In this document: piece after piece, positions 26,105 to 35,576 of the stretch | Numbering within the stretch: the first letter of the stretch is position 1 | Layout: the number at the start of each line of letters is the position of its first letter | From: Burkholderia aenigmatica | GTDB taxonomy: Bacteria; Pseudomonadota; Gammaproteobacteria; Burkholderiales; Burkholderiaceae | Length of the DNA: 59,279 nucleotides | Reading direction: 5' to 3' | NCBI RefSeq assembly: GCF_902499175.1 | Contig: NZ_CABVQC010000062.1 | Location: 1 to 59,279, forward strand | The notes under the pieces: generated by a model | What the model saw: only the letters and a program-made list of their open reading frames with translations | What the model was told of the DNA's origin: nothing | The model's database searches: none | Position numbers and translations under genes: made by a program

Positions 26105-27592
26105 ATGGCGCGAGGCAAAGCCGCGATTCCGCTCGATCTGCCGTGCCCTGCCGGGCTGTCCACGGGCGGTCCGCAGTCGAAGCAGGAGTGCATTGCCGAC
26201 ACGCTGCGCGACGCGATCCTGAAACGCCTGCTGCCCGGCGACAGCCCGCTACCGTCCAGCCGCACCCTCGCCGCACGCTGGGGTGTCGCCCGGGGAACCG
26301 TCGAAGCGGCATACGACCGGCTGTGCGCCGAGGGCTACATCGCCCGCACGCAAGGGGCGGGGTCGCGGGTCTGCGCGGTGGTGCCGGACAGCTATTTGCG
26401 CGCGGCCGCGCAGTCGCGCGACAACAACCTTCCCCCTTCCGACCCGCGCCCCGCGCCGCCGCGCGCGACCGACGCCGCCGTGCCGGAACAAGGCGTGCGT
26501 CCGGGCGTCCCGTTCGTCGCGCGGCTGGCCGATCCCGGCCTGCTGCCGATGCAGCAATGGAAGAAGGCGCTCGGGGCCAGCCTGCTTGCCGCGACGGCGA
26601 ACGACCTCGGGGCGACGCCGGCGCAAGGCGTCGAGGGCCTGCGCCATGAAATTGCTGCGTACCTGCGGGAATACCGCGGCATCCCGTGCGACGCGGCCGA
26701 CATCTTCATCACGACCGGCATCCGCCATTCGATCGATCTCGTCGCGCGCACGCTGCTCGCGCCGGGCTCGACGGTGCTGATGGAGGATCCCGGCTATGTG
26801 TCGGCGTGGCAGATTTTCACGATCGCGGGCGCGACCGTGATCGACGTGCCGGTCGATCGGGAAGGCATCGACACGGGGGCGCTCGATCGGCATCCCGGCG
26901 CGCGTGCGGCCTACGTGACACCCGCCCATCAGGCGCCGCTCGGCGTCACGATGTCGGTGTCGCGCCGGCTCGAACTGCTCGACTGGGCGCAGCGCAACCG
27001 CGCGTGGATCATCGAAGACGACTACGACGGCGAATTCAGCTACCAGACCGCCCCGCTGCCCGCGCTGAAATCGCTCGACGCGTGCGATCGCGTGATCTAC
27101 TGCGGCTCGTTCAACAAGACGTTGTTCTCGGGGCTGCGCATCGGCTTCATGGTCGTGCCGGCGGAACTGCGGCCGGCGCTGTCGGCCGTGTGGCATGCGA
27201 CCGCGCGCTCGGTCGGCGCGGCGCCGCAGCTGGCGCTGGCCCGCTTCATCGCGCACGGCGATTTTGCGAAACACCTGCGCGCCGCACGGCACGCGTACCG
27301 CCAGCGGCGCGACATCGTGCTCGACCAATTGGCGAAACACGCCGCCGGGCGATATACGGTGTCCGGCGAACACGCGGGCTTTCATTTCGTGCTGTGGCTG
27401 CCGCCCGGGTTGGACGACGCAACGTACGTCGCGCAGGCCCAGGCGGCCGGCGTCGAATTGCAGCCGATCCGCGGATTCTGTCGAAGCGCCCGGTGCGACG
27501 CGGGCGTCGTCGTCGGGTACGCCGCACTGACGGCCGCGCACGCGCGGCATGGCGGCCGGATCCTCGGCAAGCTTCTCGCGCAACCCGCGTAG
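26105..27592 (+). CDS. MocR/PdxR-type GntR-family regulator with aminotransferase domain
   Basis: Chimeric regulator of 495 aa. A GntR winged helix lies at about 25-95 (LPSSRTLAARWGVARGTVEAAYDRL region, core SRTLAARWGVARGTV). It is fused to a fold-type I aminotransferase domain with the PLP lysine K338 in YCGSFNKTLF and the Asp of DDYDGEF. These proteins use PLP or PLP-amino-acid adducts as effectors. It is divergent from the Bcr/CflA exporter and probably regulates it. PdxR itself controls PLP synthesis, but no pdxST genes are nearby. Confidence 0.92.
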   Translation: MARGKAAIPLDLPCPAGLSTGGPQSKQECIADTLRDAILKRLLPGDSPLPSSRTLAARWGVARGTVEAAYDRLCAEGYIARTQGAGSRVCAVVPDSYLRAAAQSRDNNLPPSDPRPAPPRATDAAVPEQGVRPGVPFVARLADPGLLPMQQWKKALGASLLAATANDLGATPAQGVEGLRHEIAAYLREYRGIPCDAADIFITTGIRHSIDLVARTLLAPGSTVLMEDPGYVSAWQIFTIAGATVIDVPVDREGIDTGALDRHPGARAAYVTPAHQAPLGVTMSVSRRLELLDWAQRNRAWIIEDDYDGEFSYQTAPLPALKSLDACDRVIYCGSFNKTLFSGLRIGFMVVPAELRPALSAVWHATARSVGAAPQLALARFIAHGDFAKHLRAARHAYRQRRDIVLDQLAKHAAGRYTVSGEHAGFHFVLWLPPGLDDATYVAQAQAAGVELQPIRGFCRSARCDAGVVVGYAALTAAHARHGGRILGKLLAQPA

Positions 27593-27810
27593 CCGCCCTC
27601 GCCATCGTTGCCGCGCCCGCCGGCAACCCGCCCCCCTCCGTTGCCAGATCGTGCCGCGCGCCGCGAAACGCGCGGCCGCCGCCGCTTCGACCTCGGGAAA
27701 TCCATGACACAAAGAACACGATTGCGAACCGAAATGAAAGCAGGCTGAAAGTGCGCCGCAATTAACATCCGCTCCACTCGAACAACACCTAGACGTAACT
27801 GGAGGAAGAC

Positions 27811-28911
27811 ATGCCGTTTGCACCGAAGCACCTCGCCGCCGCGCTGGCGGTCGTTCTGGGCACTGCCGCCGGCAGCGCCGCCGCGCAGGTTCCGGCCGGG
27901 TATCCGGGGAATTATCAGGGCGTGATCGACGCCGCGAAGAAGGAAGGCAAGCTGATCGTCTACTCGACGACCGACACGGGCCTCGTGCGTCCGCTGATCA
28001 AGGACTTCGAGAGCCTGTACGGCGTAAAGGTCGAATACAACGACATGAACAGCACCGAGCTGTACAACCGCTACATCAGCGAGAACGCAGCGAGCAGCAC
28101 CAGCGCCGACGTGTTGTGGAGCTCGGCGATGGACCTGCAGGTCAAGCTCGTCAACGACGGCCTGATGGCCCCGTACGACTCGCCCGAAAGCGCGAACGTG
28201 CCGCAGTGGGCGCAGTACCAGAAGCTGGCGTACGGCACGACGTTCGAGCCGCTCGCGATCGTCTACAACAAGCGCCTGATTCCCGAGAACGAAGTGCCGA
28301 AGACGCGCGCCGACCTGATCAAGCTGCTGACCACGCAGGCCGACAAGTTCAAGGGCAAGGTCACGACCTACGACATCGAGAAATCGGGCGTCGGCTTCAA
28401 CTACCTGACGCAGGACGCGCACGTGAACGAGAAGGTCACGTGGGAACTCGTGAAGGCGATCGGCGCGACCGGCCCGAAGCTGCAGTCGAGCACGGGCGCG
28501 ATGATGGAGCGGATCTCGTCGGGCGAGAACCTGATCGGCTACAACATTATCGGTTCGTATGCCTATGCGAAGGCGAAGAAGGACAAGTCGATCGGCTACG
28601 TGTTTCCGAAGGACTACACGCAGGTCGTGAGCCGTCTCGCCACGATCTCGAAGAAGGCGAAGAACCCGAACGCCGCGAAGCTGTGGGTCGACTACCTGCT
28701 GTCCAAGCGCGGCCAGACGCTGATCGCGAACCAGGCGAACCTGTACGCGATCCGTACGGACGTGACCGGCGAAACGTCGGCCGCGAGCCTCACGAGGGAA
28801 CTCGGCGATTCGCTGAAGCCGATCCAGATCGGCACCGGCCTGCTCGTCTATCTCGACCAGTCGAAGCGCCTCGCTTTCCTGAAGCAATGGCAGCAGGCGA
28901 TCAAGCGCTGA
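27811..28911 (+). CDS. Iron(III)-type ABC transporter substrate-binding protein (FbpA-like)
   Basis: Periplasmic binding protein of 366 aa with a signal peptide cleaved after about residue 25 (SAAAQ). Family features are KLIVYSTTDTG, the EYNDMNSTELYNRY segment, ADVLWSSAMDLQ, and a tyrosine-rich region later (IGYNIIGSYAYAKA) where FbpA-type proteins ligate metal. GGAGG at 27801-27805 gives a strong start. It heads an operon with a two-domain permease and an ATPase. Related proteins bind Fe3+, 2-aminoethylphosphonate or polyamines; iron is most likely but not proven. Confidence 0.87.
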   Translation: MPFAPKHLAAALAVVLGTAAGSAAAQVPAGYPGNYQGVIDAAKKEGKLIVYSTTDTGLVRPLIKDFESLYGVKVEYNDMNSTELYNRYISENAASSTSADVLWSSAMDLQVKLVNDGLMAPYDSPESANVPQWAQYQKLAYGTTFEPLAIVYNKRLIPENEVPKTRADLIKLLTTQADKFKGKVTTYDIEKSGVGFNYLTQDAHVNEKVTWELVKAIGATGPKLQSSTGAMMERISSGENLIGYNIIGSYAYAKAKKDKSIGYVFPKDYTQVVSRLATISKKAKNPNAAKLWVDYLLSKRGQTLIANQANLYAIRTDVTGETSAASLTRELGDSLKPIQIGTGLLVYLDQSKRLAFLKQWQQAIKR

Positions 28912-28924
28912 TCCGCTGACTGCC

Positions 28925-28954
28925 GGCCGCCCGCCGCACACGGCGCGGGCGGCC
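28925..28954 (+). terminator. Strong hairpin after the binding-protein gene
   Basis: Perfect 10-bp stem GGCCGCCCGC/GCGGGCGGCC with a 10-nt loop, 14 bases after the binding-protein stop and followed by a pyrimidine run. It probably attenuates or protects the mRNA so the binding protein is made in excess over the permease and ATPase. Confidence 0.65.
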
Positions 28955-28979
28955 CCTTCCCCTTACCGACTTCCTTGAG

Positions 28980-28999
28980 GCGGCCATCCGGATGGCCGC
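28980..28999. promoter_or_regulatory. 20-bp perfect palindrome before the permease start
   Basis: GCGGCCATCC/GGATGGCCGC without a loop, ending 12 bases before the permease ATG. Folded in RNA (with a few central bases unpaired), it would sit against the ribosome site AGGGGCG and could limit permease translation. It could also be a protein-binding site. Confidence 0.55.
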
Positions 29000-29011
29000 A
29001 GGGGCGAACTC

Positions 29012-30784
29012 ATGCTTTCAACCAGCACCCGCGGAACGGCACCGGCCGTGCCGCCCACCACCGGCCCGCGCGACGCGATTCCCGCGCTGCCGGCCAACGG
29101 CCTGCAGCCGCTCGCCGGCATACTGCGCTGGATCGTCGTCGCGGTACTGACCGTCGCGGTCGCGCTGCCGCTCGGCTTCATCCTGTTCCAGAGCCTGCTG
29201 TCCGCGCCGTTCTTCGACGCAAACAAGACGCTCGGCATCGAAGGCTTCCGCTTCATCTTCAGCGATCCCGACTTCTGGTCGGCCGTGAAGAACTCGTTCA
29301 TCATCGCCGGCGGGATGCTGTTCATCTCGATCCCGCTGGGCGGCATCCTCGCGTTCCTGATGGTGCGCACCGATCTGCCCGGCCGCCGCTGGCTCGAACC
29401 GCTGCTGCTCACGCCGGTGTTCGTGTCGCCGATGGTGCTCGCGTTCGGCTACGTGGTCGCGGCCGGCCCGGTGGGCTTCTACTCCGTGTGGTTCAAGGAA
29501 CTGTTCGGAATGCAAAGCGTGCCCTGGAACGTGTACTCGATCTTCGCGATCACGGTGATCGTCGGCCTCACGCACGTGCCGCACGTGTACCTGTACTCGT
29601 CGGCCGCGCTGCGCAACCTCGGCTCGGATGTCGAGGAAGCCGCGCGCGTGACGGGCGCCCGCCCGTTCCGCGTCGCGCTCGACGTCAGCCTGCCGATGAC
29701 GATGCCCGCGCTGCTGTTCGCCGGCGTGCTCGTGTTCTTCCTCGGCTTCGAAGTGTTCGGGCTGCCGCTCGTGCTCGGCGATCCGGAAGGCCACCTCGTG
29801 CTCGCGACCTACCTGTACAAGCTGACCAACAAGCTCGGCGTGCCGTCGTATCACCTGATGGCCGCGGTCGCCGTGTGCATCGTCGCGATCACGTTCCCGC
29901 TCGTGCTGCTGCAGCGCCGGCTGCTGAAAACCGCCAACCGCTTCGTCACCGTCAAGGGCAAGGCCGGCCGCGCGACGGTGCTGCCGCTCGGCGTATGGCG
30001 CTGGGTCGCGCTCGCGATCGTCGCGCTGTGGCTGATGCTGACCGTGATCGTGCCGATCTCGGGCATCGTGCTGCGCGCGTTCGTGACCAACTGGGGCGAA
30101 GGCGTCGCGCTCGCCGAAGTGCTGACGCTGTCGAACTTCATCGAGCTGTTCGAGCAGGACAACCTGGTGCGCGCGATCGTCAACACGCTCGGCATCGGCG
30201 TGATCGGCGGCGCACTCGCGATCGGCTTCTACTCGCTCGTCGCGTTCGCCGGCCACCGCCGCCCCGACTGGGCGACCAAGCTGCTCGACTATCTCGTGCT
30301 GCTGCCGCGCGCGGTGCCGGGCCTGCTCGCCGGCCTCGCGTTCCTGTGGATCTTCCTGTTCGTGCCCGGCCTGCGCGAGCTGAAGAACTCGATGTGGAGC
30401 ATCTGGATCGCGTACACGGTCGTGTGGCTCGCGTACGGGATGCGGCTCATCCAGAGCGCGCTGCTGCAGGTCGGCCCCGAGCTCGAGGAAGCCGGCCGCA
30501 GCGTCGGCGCGACGCGCAGCCGCGTGTCGCTCGACGTGACGCTGCCGCTCGTGCGTTTCGGCCTGCTCGCCGCGTGGCTCCTGATCTTCATGATCTTCGA
30601 GCGCGAATACTCGACGGCCGTCTACCTGCTGTCGCCCGGCACCGAAGTGATCGGCGCGCTGCTCGTGTCGCTGTGGGCGACCGGCGCCGTCGACCAGGTC
30701 GCCGCGCTCTCTGTCATCAACATTGCGATGGTCGGCGCCGGTCTCGGCGTGGCCCTGCGTTTCGGAGTGAAACTTCATGGATAA
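29012..30784 (+). CDS. Iron(III)-type ABC transporter permease (FbpB-like, fused)
   Basis: Inner-membrane permease of 590 aa made of two binding-protein-dependent transport domains in tandem, each with about six helices and an EAA loop. The loops are EEAARVTGARPFRVALDVSLP in the first half (core EEAARVTGA) and EEAGRSVGATRSRVSLDVTLP in the second (core EEAGRSVGA). This fused form is characteristic of FbpB/SfuB. It overlaps the ATPase start by eight bases. Folding of the leader hairpin may reduce its translation relative to the binding protein. Confidence 0.92.
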   Translation: MLSTSTRGTAPAVPPTTGPRDAIPALPANGLQPLAGILRWIVVAVLTVAVALPLGFILFQSLLSAPFFDANKTLGIEGFRFIFSDPDFWSAVKNSFIIAGGMLFISIPLGGILAFLMVRTDLPGRRWLEPLLLTPVFVSPMVLAFGYVVAAGPVGFYSVWFKELFGMQSVPWNVYSIFAITVIVGLTHVPHVYLYSSAALRNLGSDVEEAARVTGARPFRVALDVSLPMTMPALLFAGVLVFFLGFEVFGLPLVLGDPEGHLVLATYLYKLTNKLGVPSYHLMAAVAVCIVAITFPLVLLQRRLLKTANRFVTVKGKAGRATVLPLGVWRWVALAIVALWLMLTVIVPISGIVLRAFVTNWGEGVALAEVLTLSNFIELFEQDNLVRAIVNTLGIGVIGGALAIGFYSLVAFAGHRRPDWATKLLDYLVLLPRAVPGLLAGLAFLWIFLFVPGLRELKNSMWSIWIAYTVVWLAYGMRLIQSALLQVGPELEEAGRSVGATRSRVSLDVTLPLVRFGLLAAWLLIFMIFEREYSTAVYLLSPGTEVIGALLVSLWATGAVDQVAALSVINIAMVGAGLGVALRFGVKLHG

Positions 30785-31844
30785 GCTCATCGTCGACGAC
30801 CTGCACCTCAGCTACGGCGCCAACCCGATCCTCAAGGGCGTGTCGTTCGAACTGAAGGCCGGCGAAGTCGTGTGCCTGCTCGGCGCGTCGGGCAGCGGCA
30901 AGACCACGCTGCTGCGCGCGGTGGCCGGCCTCGAACAGCCGTCCGACGGGCGTATCCAGCTCGACGACCGCGTGTTCTTCGACGGCGCGCAGCGCGTCGA
31001 CCTGCCCGTCGAGCAGCGCTCGCTCGGCCTCGTGTTCCAGTCGTACGCGCTTTGGCCGCACCGCACCGTCGCCGACAACGTCGGCTACGGGCTGAAGCTG
31101 CGCCGCGTCGCGCCGGCCGAACAGAAGCGCCGCGTGCAGACCGCGCTCGACCAGCTCGGCCTCGGCCATCTCGCGGCACGCTTTCCGCATCAGTTGTCGG
31201 GCGGTCAGCAGCAGCGCGTCGCGATTGCGCGTGCGCTCGTCTACAACCCGCCGGTGATCCTGCTCGACGAGCCGCTGTCGAACCTCGACGCGAAGCTGCG
31301 TGAAGAAGCGCGTGCCTGGCTGCGCGAGCTGATCGTGTCGCTCGGGCTGTCGGCCCTGTGCGTGACGCACGACCAGACCGAGGCGATGGCGATGTCCGAC
31401 CGCATCCTGCTGCTGCGCAACGGCCGCATCGAGCAGGAAGGCACGCCGGCCGAGTTGTACGGCGCACCGCGCTCGCTGTACACGGCCGAGTTCATGGGCA
31501 GCAACAACCGGATCGATGCGCGCGTCGCGGCGATCGATGGTGAATGCGTGACGCTCGCGGGCGACGGCTGGGAAATCCGCGCACTTGCACGCGACACGCT
31601 CGCGCCGGGCCAGGACGCGCAGGCCGTGATCCGCCTCGAACGCGTGCAGGTCGCCGATGGCCCGGGCGCGAATCGGCTGCAGGCCGACCTCGTCACGTCG
31701 ATGTATCTCGGCGACCGCTGGGAATACCTGTTCCATTGCGGCGACATGCGCCTGCGCGCGTTCGGCCACATGCCGCGCGCAGCGGGCAAGCACTGGATCG
31801 AATTTCCGACCAACGACTGCTGGGCGTTCGCGAAAGCGGGCTGA
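30777..31844 (+). CDS. Iron(III)-type ABC transporter ATPase (FbpC-like)
   Basis: ATPase of 355 aa with Walker A GASGSGKT at 36-43, signature LSGGQQQR, Walker B ILLDEPLSNLD and CVTHDQTEAM. A C-terminal TOBE-like regulatory domain of about 110 residues follows (FMGSNNRIDARV onward), as in FbpC and PotA. ATG 30777 lies eight bases inside the permease gene. It completes the importer. The porin at 32012 follows on the same strand after 167 bases. Confidence 0.93.
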   Translation: MDKLIVDDLHLSYGANPILKGVSFELKAGEVVCLLGASGSGKTTLLRAVAGLEQPSDGRIQLDDRVFFDGAQRVDLPVEQRSLGLVFQSYALWPHRTVADNVGYGLKLRRVAPAEQKRRVQTALDQLGLGHLAARFPHQLSGGQQQRVAIARALVYNPPVILLDEPLSNLDAKLREEARAWLRELIVSLGLSALCVTHDQTEAMAMSDRILLLRNGRIEQEGTPAELYGAPRSLYTAEFMGSNNRIDARVAAIDGECVTLAGDGWEIRALARDTLAPGQDAQAVIRLERVQVADGPGANRLQADLVTSMYLGDRWEYLFHCGDMRLRAFGHMPRAAGKHWIEFPTNDCWAFAKAG

Positions 31845-32011
31845 CCCGCGCGGCGGCCCGCTCGCCGCCGCACATGCACGCCGCGCGCATCCCGCCATCC
31901 GATGAAACGCAGGTCCGGCGGACGCCTCCCCCGCGTCCGCCGCGGCGTGCTGCGCGCCGCATTCGCTTCACCCCGTTTCACCCACTCACAAGAACCAAGG
32001 AGACACCGTCA

Positions 32012-33103
32012 ATGAAGTCACGCGCAGAACGCTCCCTTCGCGCCGCCGTCCTGACCGGCTCGGCCGCCGTCACCGGCCTCGCGGCAGGCGCCGCACAGGC
32101 ACAGTCGTCGGTCACGATGTACGGGATCATGGATGCCGGCATCGAGTTCGCCAACCACGCGGCGCCGCAAGGCGGCAATTCGTACAAGCTCAAGTCCGGC
32201 AACAAGAACACGTCGCGCTGGGGCCTGCGCGGCGTCGAGGATCTAGGCGGCGGGCTGAAGGCCGTGTTCCGTCTCGAAAGCGGGATCGATCTCGCAAACG
32301 GCGCTTCCGACGACGGCCCCGACTCGATCTTCGGGCGCCGCGCGACCGTCGGCCTGAAAGGCAAGTGGGGCGAGATCTCGCTCGGCCGCAATTTCACCGT
32401 CACCTACGACTACATGCTGCCGTTCGACCCGATGGGGTATGCGCAGAACTACTCGTGGGCGACGTCGTCGATGGCCACCGGCGGCCGCAAGGACGGCATG
32501 TTCACGCGCTCGTCGAACGCGGTACGCTACGACGGCGAATTCAGCGGCTTCAAGTTCGGCGCGATGTACGGCTTCGGCAACGTGCCGGGCAGCGTGAAGA
32601 CCAGCTCGAAGTACGACGCGGCGATCGGCTACGAGGGCGGCCCGTTCGCGGCAGTGGTCGCGTTCGACCGTCAGAATGGCGCGTCCGACAGCGTGACGCC
32701 GGCCGATCCGGTCAACTACATCCAGGGGATTCATGCCGGCCTGAGCTACGACTTCGGCAACCTGAAGACGATGGCGGGCTATCGGAACTACAAGCGTGCG
32801 TATCGCACGAGCGCCGCGAACCAGCTGAGCGACATGTATTGGCTCGGCGGCTCGTACCAGTTCACACCGACGTTCTCGCTGATCGGCGCCGTGTATCACC
32901 AGAACATCAAGGGCGGCACGGACGCCGATCCGACGCTCGTGTCGATGCGCGCGCAGTACGCACTGTCGAAGCGCACGGTGCTGTACGCGGCCGGTGCGTT
33001 TGCGATCGGGCAGCACGGGCAGAAGGTCGGCGTATCGCGCGATGTCAACGGCTACGGCACCACTCAGGTTGGCGTGACGGCGGGGATTCAGCAGCGGTTC
33101 TGA
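32012..33103 (+). CDS. Gram-negative porin (OmpC-like, Burkholderia type)
   Basis: Second porin of the window, 363 aa. The signal ends near residue 31 (AGAAQAQ), followed by SSVTMYGIMDAGIEF and the conserved SRWGLRGVEDLGGGLKAVF region (core GVEDLGGG), with a C-terminal QQRF. AAGGAG at 31997-32002 supports the start. It lies 167 bases behind the iron-type transporter and could be cotranscribed, letting the same substrate through the outer membrane. That pairing is inference. Confidence 0.94.
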   Translation: MKSRAERSLRAAVLTGSAAVTGLAAGAAQAQSSVTMYGIMDAGIEFANHAAPQGGNSYKLKSGNKNTSRWGLRGVEDLGGGLKAVFRLESGIDLANGASDDGPDSIFGRRATVGLKGKWGEISLGRNFTVTYDYMLPFDPMGYAQNYSWATSSMATGGRKDGMFTRSSNAVRYDGEFSGFKFGAMYGFGNVPGSVKTSSKYDAAIGYEGGPFAAVVAFDRQNGASDSVTPADPVNYIQGIHAGLSYDFGNLKTMAGYRNYKRAYRTSAANQLSDMYWLGGSYQFTPTFSLIGAVYHQNIKGGTDADPTLVSMRAQYALSKRTVLYAAGAFAIGQHGQKVGVSRDVNGYGTTQVGVTAGIQQRF

Positions 33104-33303
33104 CGCTGATCCGGCGGGTGGCGACATGCGTTCGTTGCGCGGGGCCGCCCGCCCTCGCTCCCCCCAACGGCAAGCAGTCGGTCAGAACAATCATGTCCAT
33201 AGGTCGGAGAATGGCGGCATCGCGATACAAAATCGCATCCAATCTAGCAGATCGATTAAAATGCGCCTCAAAATCGAAGATACCGCTCCGAACGACGATA
33301 AAT

Positions 33304-34311
33304 ATGACGACTGGTGAACGCGGATTATTTAAATCAACAATTTTTCAAAGCGCCAAATGGCTTGTGCTGATTCCGGCCTGTGCGTCGCTGGCCGGCTGCC
33401 CGCCCTTGATCGTGCCGCACTTTACAACATCGAAATACGGCGCGGTATACAGCATTCCCGATGATCCGCGTCCGTGGTTGACACTGGAAAACGACGGCAT
33501 CAGCCTTTATCTGTATCAGGAATGCGATCATCCGAAACAAGGGTGTCGCCGGCAAAAGCTGGTTGCCTTGAAGCACGGCACGCGCCCCGACTGGAAGCCC
33601 CTTCTTGATGCAAACCTGATCAGCTGGCGCGTCCAGGACCTGAACGCGCCGATGCGCCGCCCGCTCTCCGCTTATGTCCCCGGAACCCGGTATCGTTTCA
33701 TGGGGACGTTCGGCCATTATCCCGAAATCACATTCGCCATCCCGACAGAACTGGTCTCCAGTAAAGCGATACCCAATCGCTATACACAGCTTGAAGATTT
33801 CAACGACATCGTCTACCCGGCGGATATCGACGTTCAGTTGGTGATTTACGACGACGATCACCAATGGATTTTTTCCAACCAGCCGAACTTCAAGTCGGAC
33901 GGGAAAAAGCACCCAACCGACCTGTTTATTCCCAGCAAGCTGTTTCGTTTCGACAGCGACGACGCGCGTCTGCACCGGCCAATGGCGTTGTATTACGTTT
34001 CAACCGTGACGAGGCCGATTGGCTATCGGGTCATAGCCGGCCAGGCGGCGGAGTCGCAGCAGGACAAGACGCCCCTGGGCCACTGGCAGATTGCGTTGGC
34101 TGATATCACGTTTCCGTCATCGATACTCAAACTGGATACCGCGACCGCGGACACCAGAACGGTGGCCGGCCAGCCGACGTTGGCGTGCGATTACAGTCAT
34201 ACCCAGTTCAACCTGGGATGGATGGACGAAGCGCATCATAGTCCGCCGTCGGAGGCATATCGCAACGGATGCGAGCCGTATCAACCGCCTCCGGAGCCGG
34301 AAGGAAAGTAG
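33304..34311 (+). CDS. Unrecognised lipoprotein
   Basis: A 335-aa protein with a lipoprotein signal: hydrophobic stretch near 19-31 and lipobox LAGC with Cys32. The rest is a soluble, Tyr/Asp/Pro-rich domain with several cysteines (ECDHPKQGCRR) and a proline-rich C-terminal end. I do not recognise the family. The gene and its 120-base leader are clearly A+T-richer than the neighbours and use more A/T third positions, suggesting horizontal origin. ATG 33304 is chosen because it places the signal correctly; ATG 33193 is in frame. It is alone between a porin and a convergent oxidoreductase. Confidence 0.7.
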   Translation: MTTGERGLFKSTIFQSAKWLVLIPACASLAGCPPLIVPHFTTSKYGAVYSIPDDPRPWLTLENDGISLYLYQECDHPKQGCRRQKLVALKHGTRPDWKPLLDANLISWRVQDLNAPMRRPLSAYVPGTRYRFMGTFGHYPEITFAIPTELVSSKAIPNRYTQLEDFNDIVYPADIDVQLVIYDDDHQWIFSNQPNFKSDGKKHPTDLFIPSKLFRFDSDDARLHRPMALYYVSTVTRPIGYRVIAGQAAESQQDKTPLGHWQIALADITFPSSILKLDTATADTRTVAGQPTLACDYSHTQFNLGWMDEAHHSPPSEAYRNGCEPYQPPPEPEGK

Positions 34312-34564
34312 ATCGGGCTCGCCATGTCCGGTGCCGGTTCCAGCGCTCGCTCCGACACGTCGGGCAAAGGCCACCGCCCGGATGACACGCGCGGCCGCGA
34401 CTGCCATACCTGACTTCACGCGCGCGGCGGTCGCCACCCCTGGCCCACAAGCGCGCCGCGGAAAACCGAAGGCGCCTTTGCAATCGTTGTGCCCCCTCAC
34501 CCCGTGAAATGCACCTGCCGTAATGGTCGGCACAATTGCGACATGCCGTCGCTCCGCGATGCGG

Positions 34565-35530
34565 TCACGCGCCGTCGCGCATCGTAAACACCGGGCGAAC
34601 GAGACTGCTCGCATCGCTCCAGTGTTCGCCGACAGCCGACAGCGGCACCGTGCGCGTCTCGATTGCCAGCCCCGCCGGCCCGACCGCGTCGAATACGCCG
34701 CGCACCGAGGCCAGCAGGCGCGGCAGCGACACACTGCCGAGGCCGCTGCCCATCAGCTCGATGGCCGTCGCCCGCAGCACCGCGCCCGGCAACCGCACGT
34801 CCGCGCCGCCTATCGAACCGATCTGCACGAAACGCAGCCGGCGCCCGTCGGGCGTCGCCTTCGCGGCAGCCACCAGCAATGCCTGCGCGCAGCTCCCCCA
34901 CAAATAGTCGAGCACGACGTCCACGCCGGCACGGAAATGCGGCTCGAGCGCGCGCGCCAGATACGCATCGTCCTGCTGCAGCGACACGACGGCATCCGCG
35001 CCCGCGCTCAGCAATGCCTGCAGCGCACCCGCGTTGCGGCCGGTCGCGATCACCTTCGCGGCGCCGAGATGATTCGCGATCCGCACCGCCAGCCGCCCCG
35101 ATGCGCCCGTCGCGCCATTGACGAGCACCGTCTCGCCCGCGACGAGCCCCGCACGCTCGGTCAGCGCGGCCCACGACGACATCCCGGGAATCGCGATCGC
35201 CGCGGCCGTGACGTCGTCGAGCCCGTCGGGCAGCGGCACGCACCGCGTATCGGGCGTGATCGTACGCTCGGCCATCGCACCGAACGGTGCAGGCGACCCG
35301 AAGAAATAGACGCGCTGCCCGTCGTCGAGGCGGCCGACACCGTCGACGCCGACGACGAACGGATAACGTCCGTCCGACGAGTAATGCGTGCCGGACGCAC
35401 GCGCCTGCGCGATCCGGCTCAGCGCGGACGCCGTCACGTCGATCAGGCGGTGGCCAGGCGTCGCACGCGGTGCCTCGAATTCCATATGGACGGGACGCTC
35501 GCCGGCGCCCGTCACGACTGCTGCTTTCAT
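34565..35530 (-). CDS. Zinc-independent MDR/quinone oxidoreductase-like protein
   Basis: NAD(P)-dependent medium-chain dehydrogenase of 321 aa. It has a GroES-like N-terminal domain and a Rossmann domain with VLVNGATGASGRLAVRIA. The catalytic zinc cysteine/histidine set is missing, placing it with quinone oxidoreductase/enoyl reductase-like MDRs. AAGGAG lies just before ATG 35530; the longer frame to 35641 overlaps the next gene. It is probably cotranscribed with the 83-aa gene upstream, both divergent from an AraC regulator. Confidence 0.86.
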   Translation of the reverse strand: MKAAVVTGAGERPVHMEFEAPRATPGHRLIDVTASALSRIAQARASGTHYSSDGRYPFVVGVDGVGRLDDGQRVYFFGSPAPFGAMAERTITPDTRCVPLPDGLDDVTAAAIAIPGMSSWAALTERAGLVAGETVLVNGATGASGRLAVRIANHLGAAKVIATGRNAGALQALLSAGADAVVSLQQDDAYLARALEPHFRAGVDVVLDYLWGSCAQALLVAAAKATPDGRRLRFVQIGSIGGADVRLPGAVLRATAIELMGSGLGSVSLPRLLASVRGVFDAVGPAGLAIETRTVPLSAVGEHWSDASSLVRPVFTMRDGA

Positions 35531-35576
35531 GGTGACTCCTTGAATCGGGGATCTCGATCGACGGTTCCGGTGCGCG

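Noticed and set aside
29018..30790. 590-codon minus-strand frame opposite the fused permease
   Set aside because: Mirror frame of a clearly recognisable permease; the translation is His/Arg/Asp-rich with no domain.
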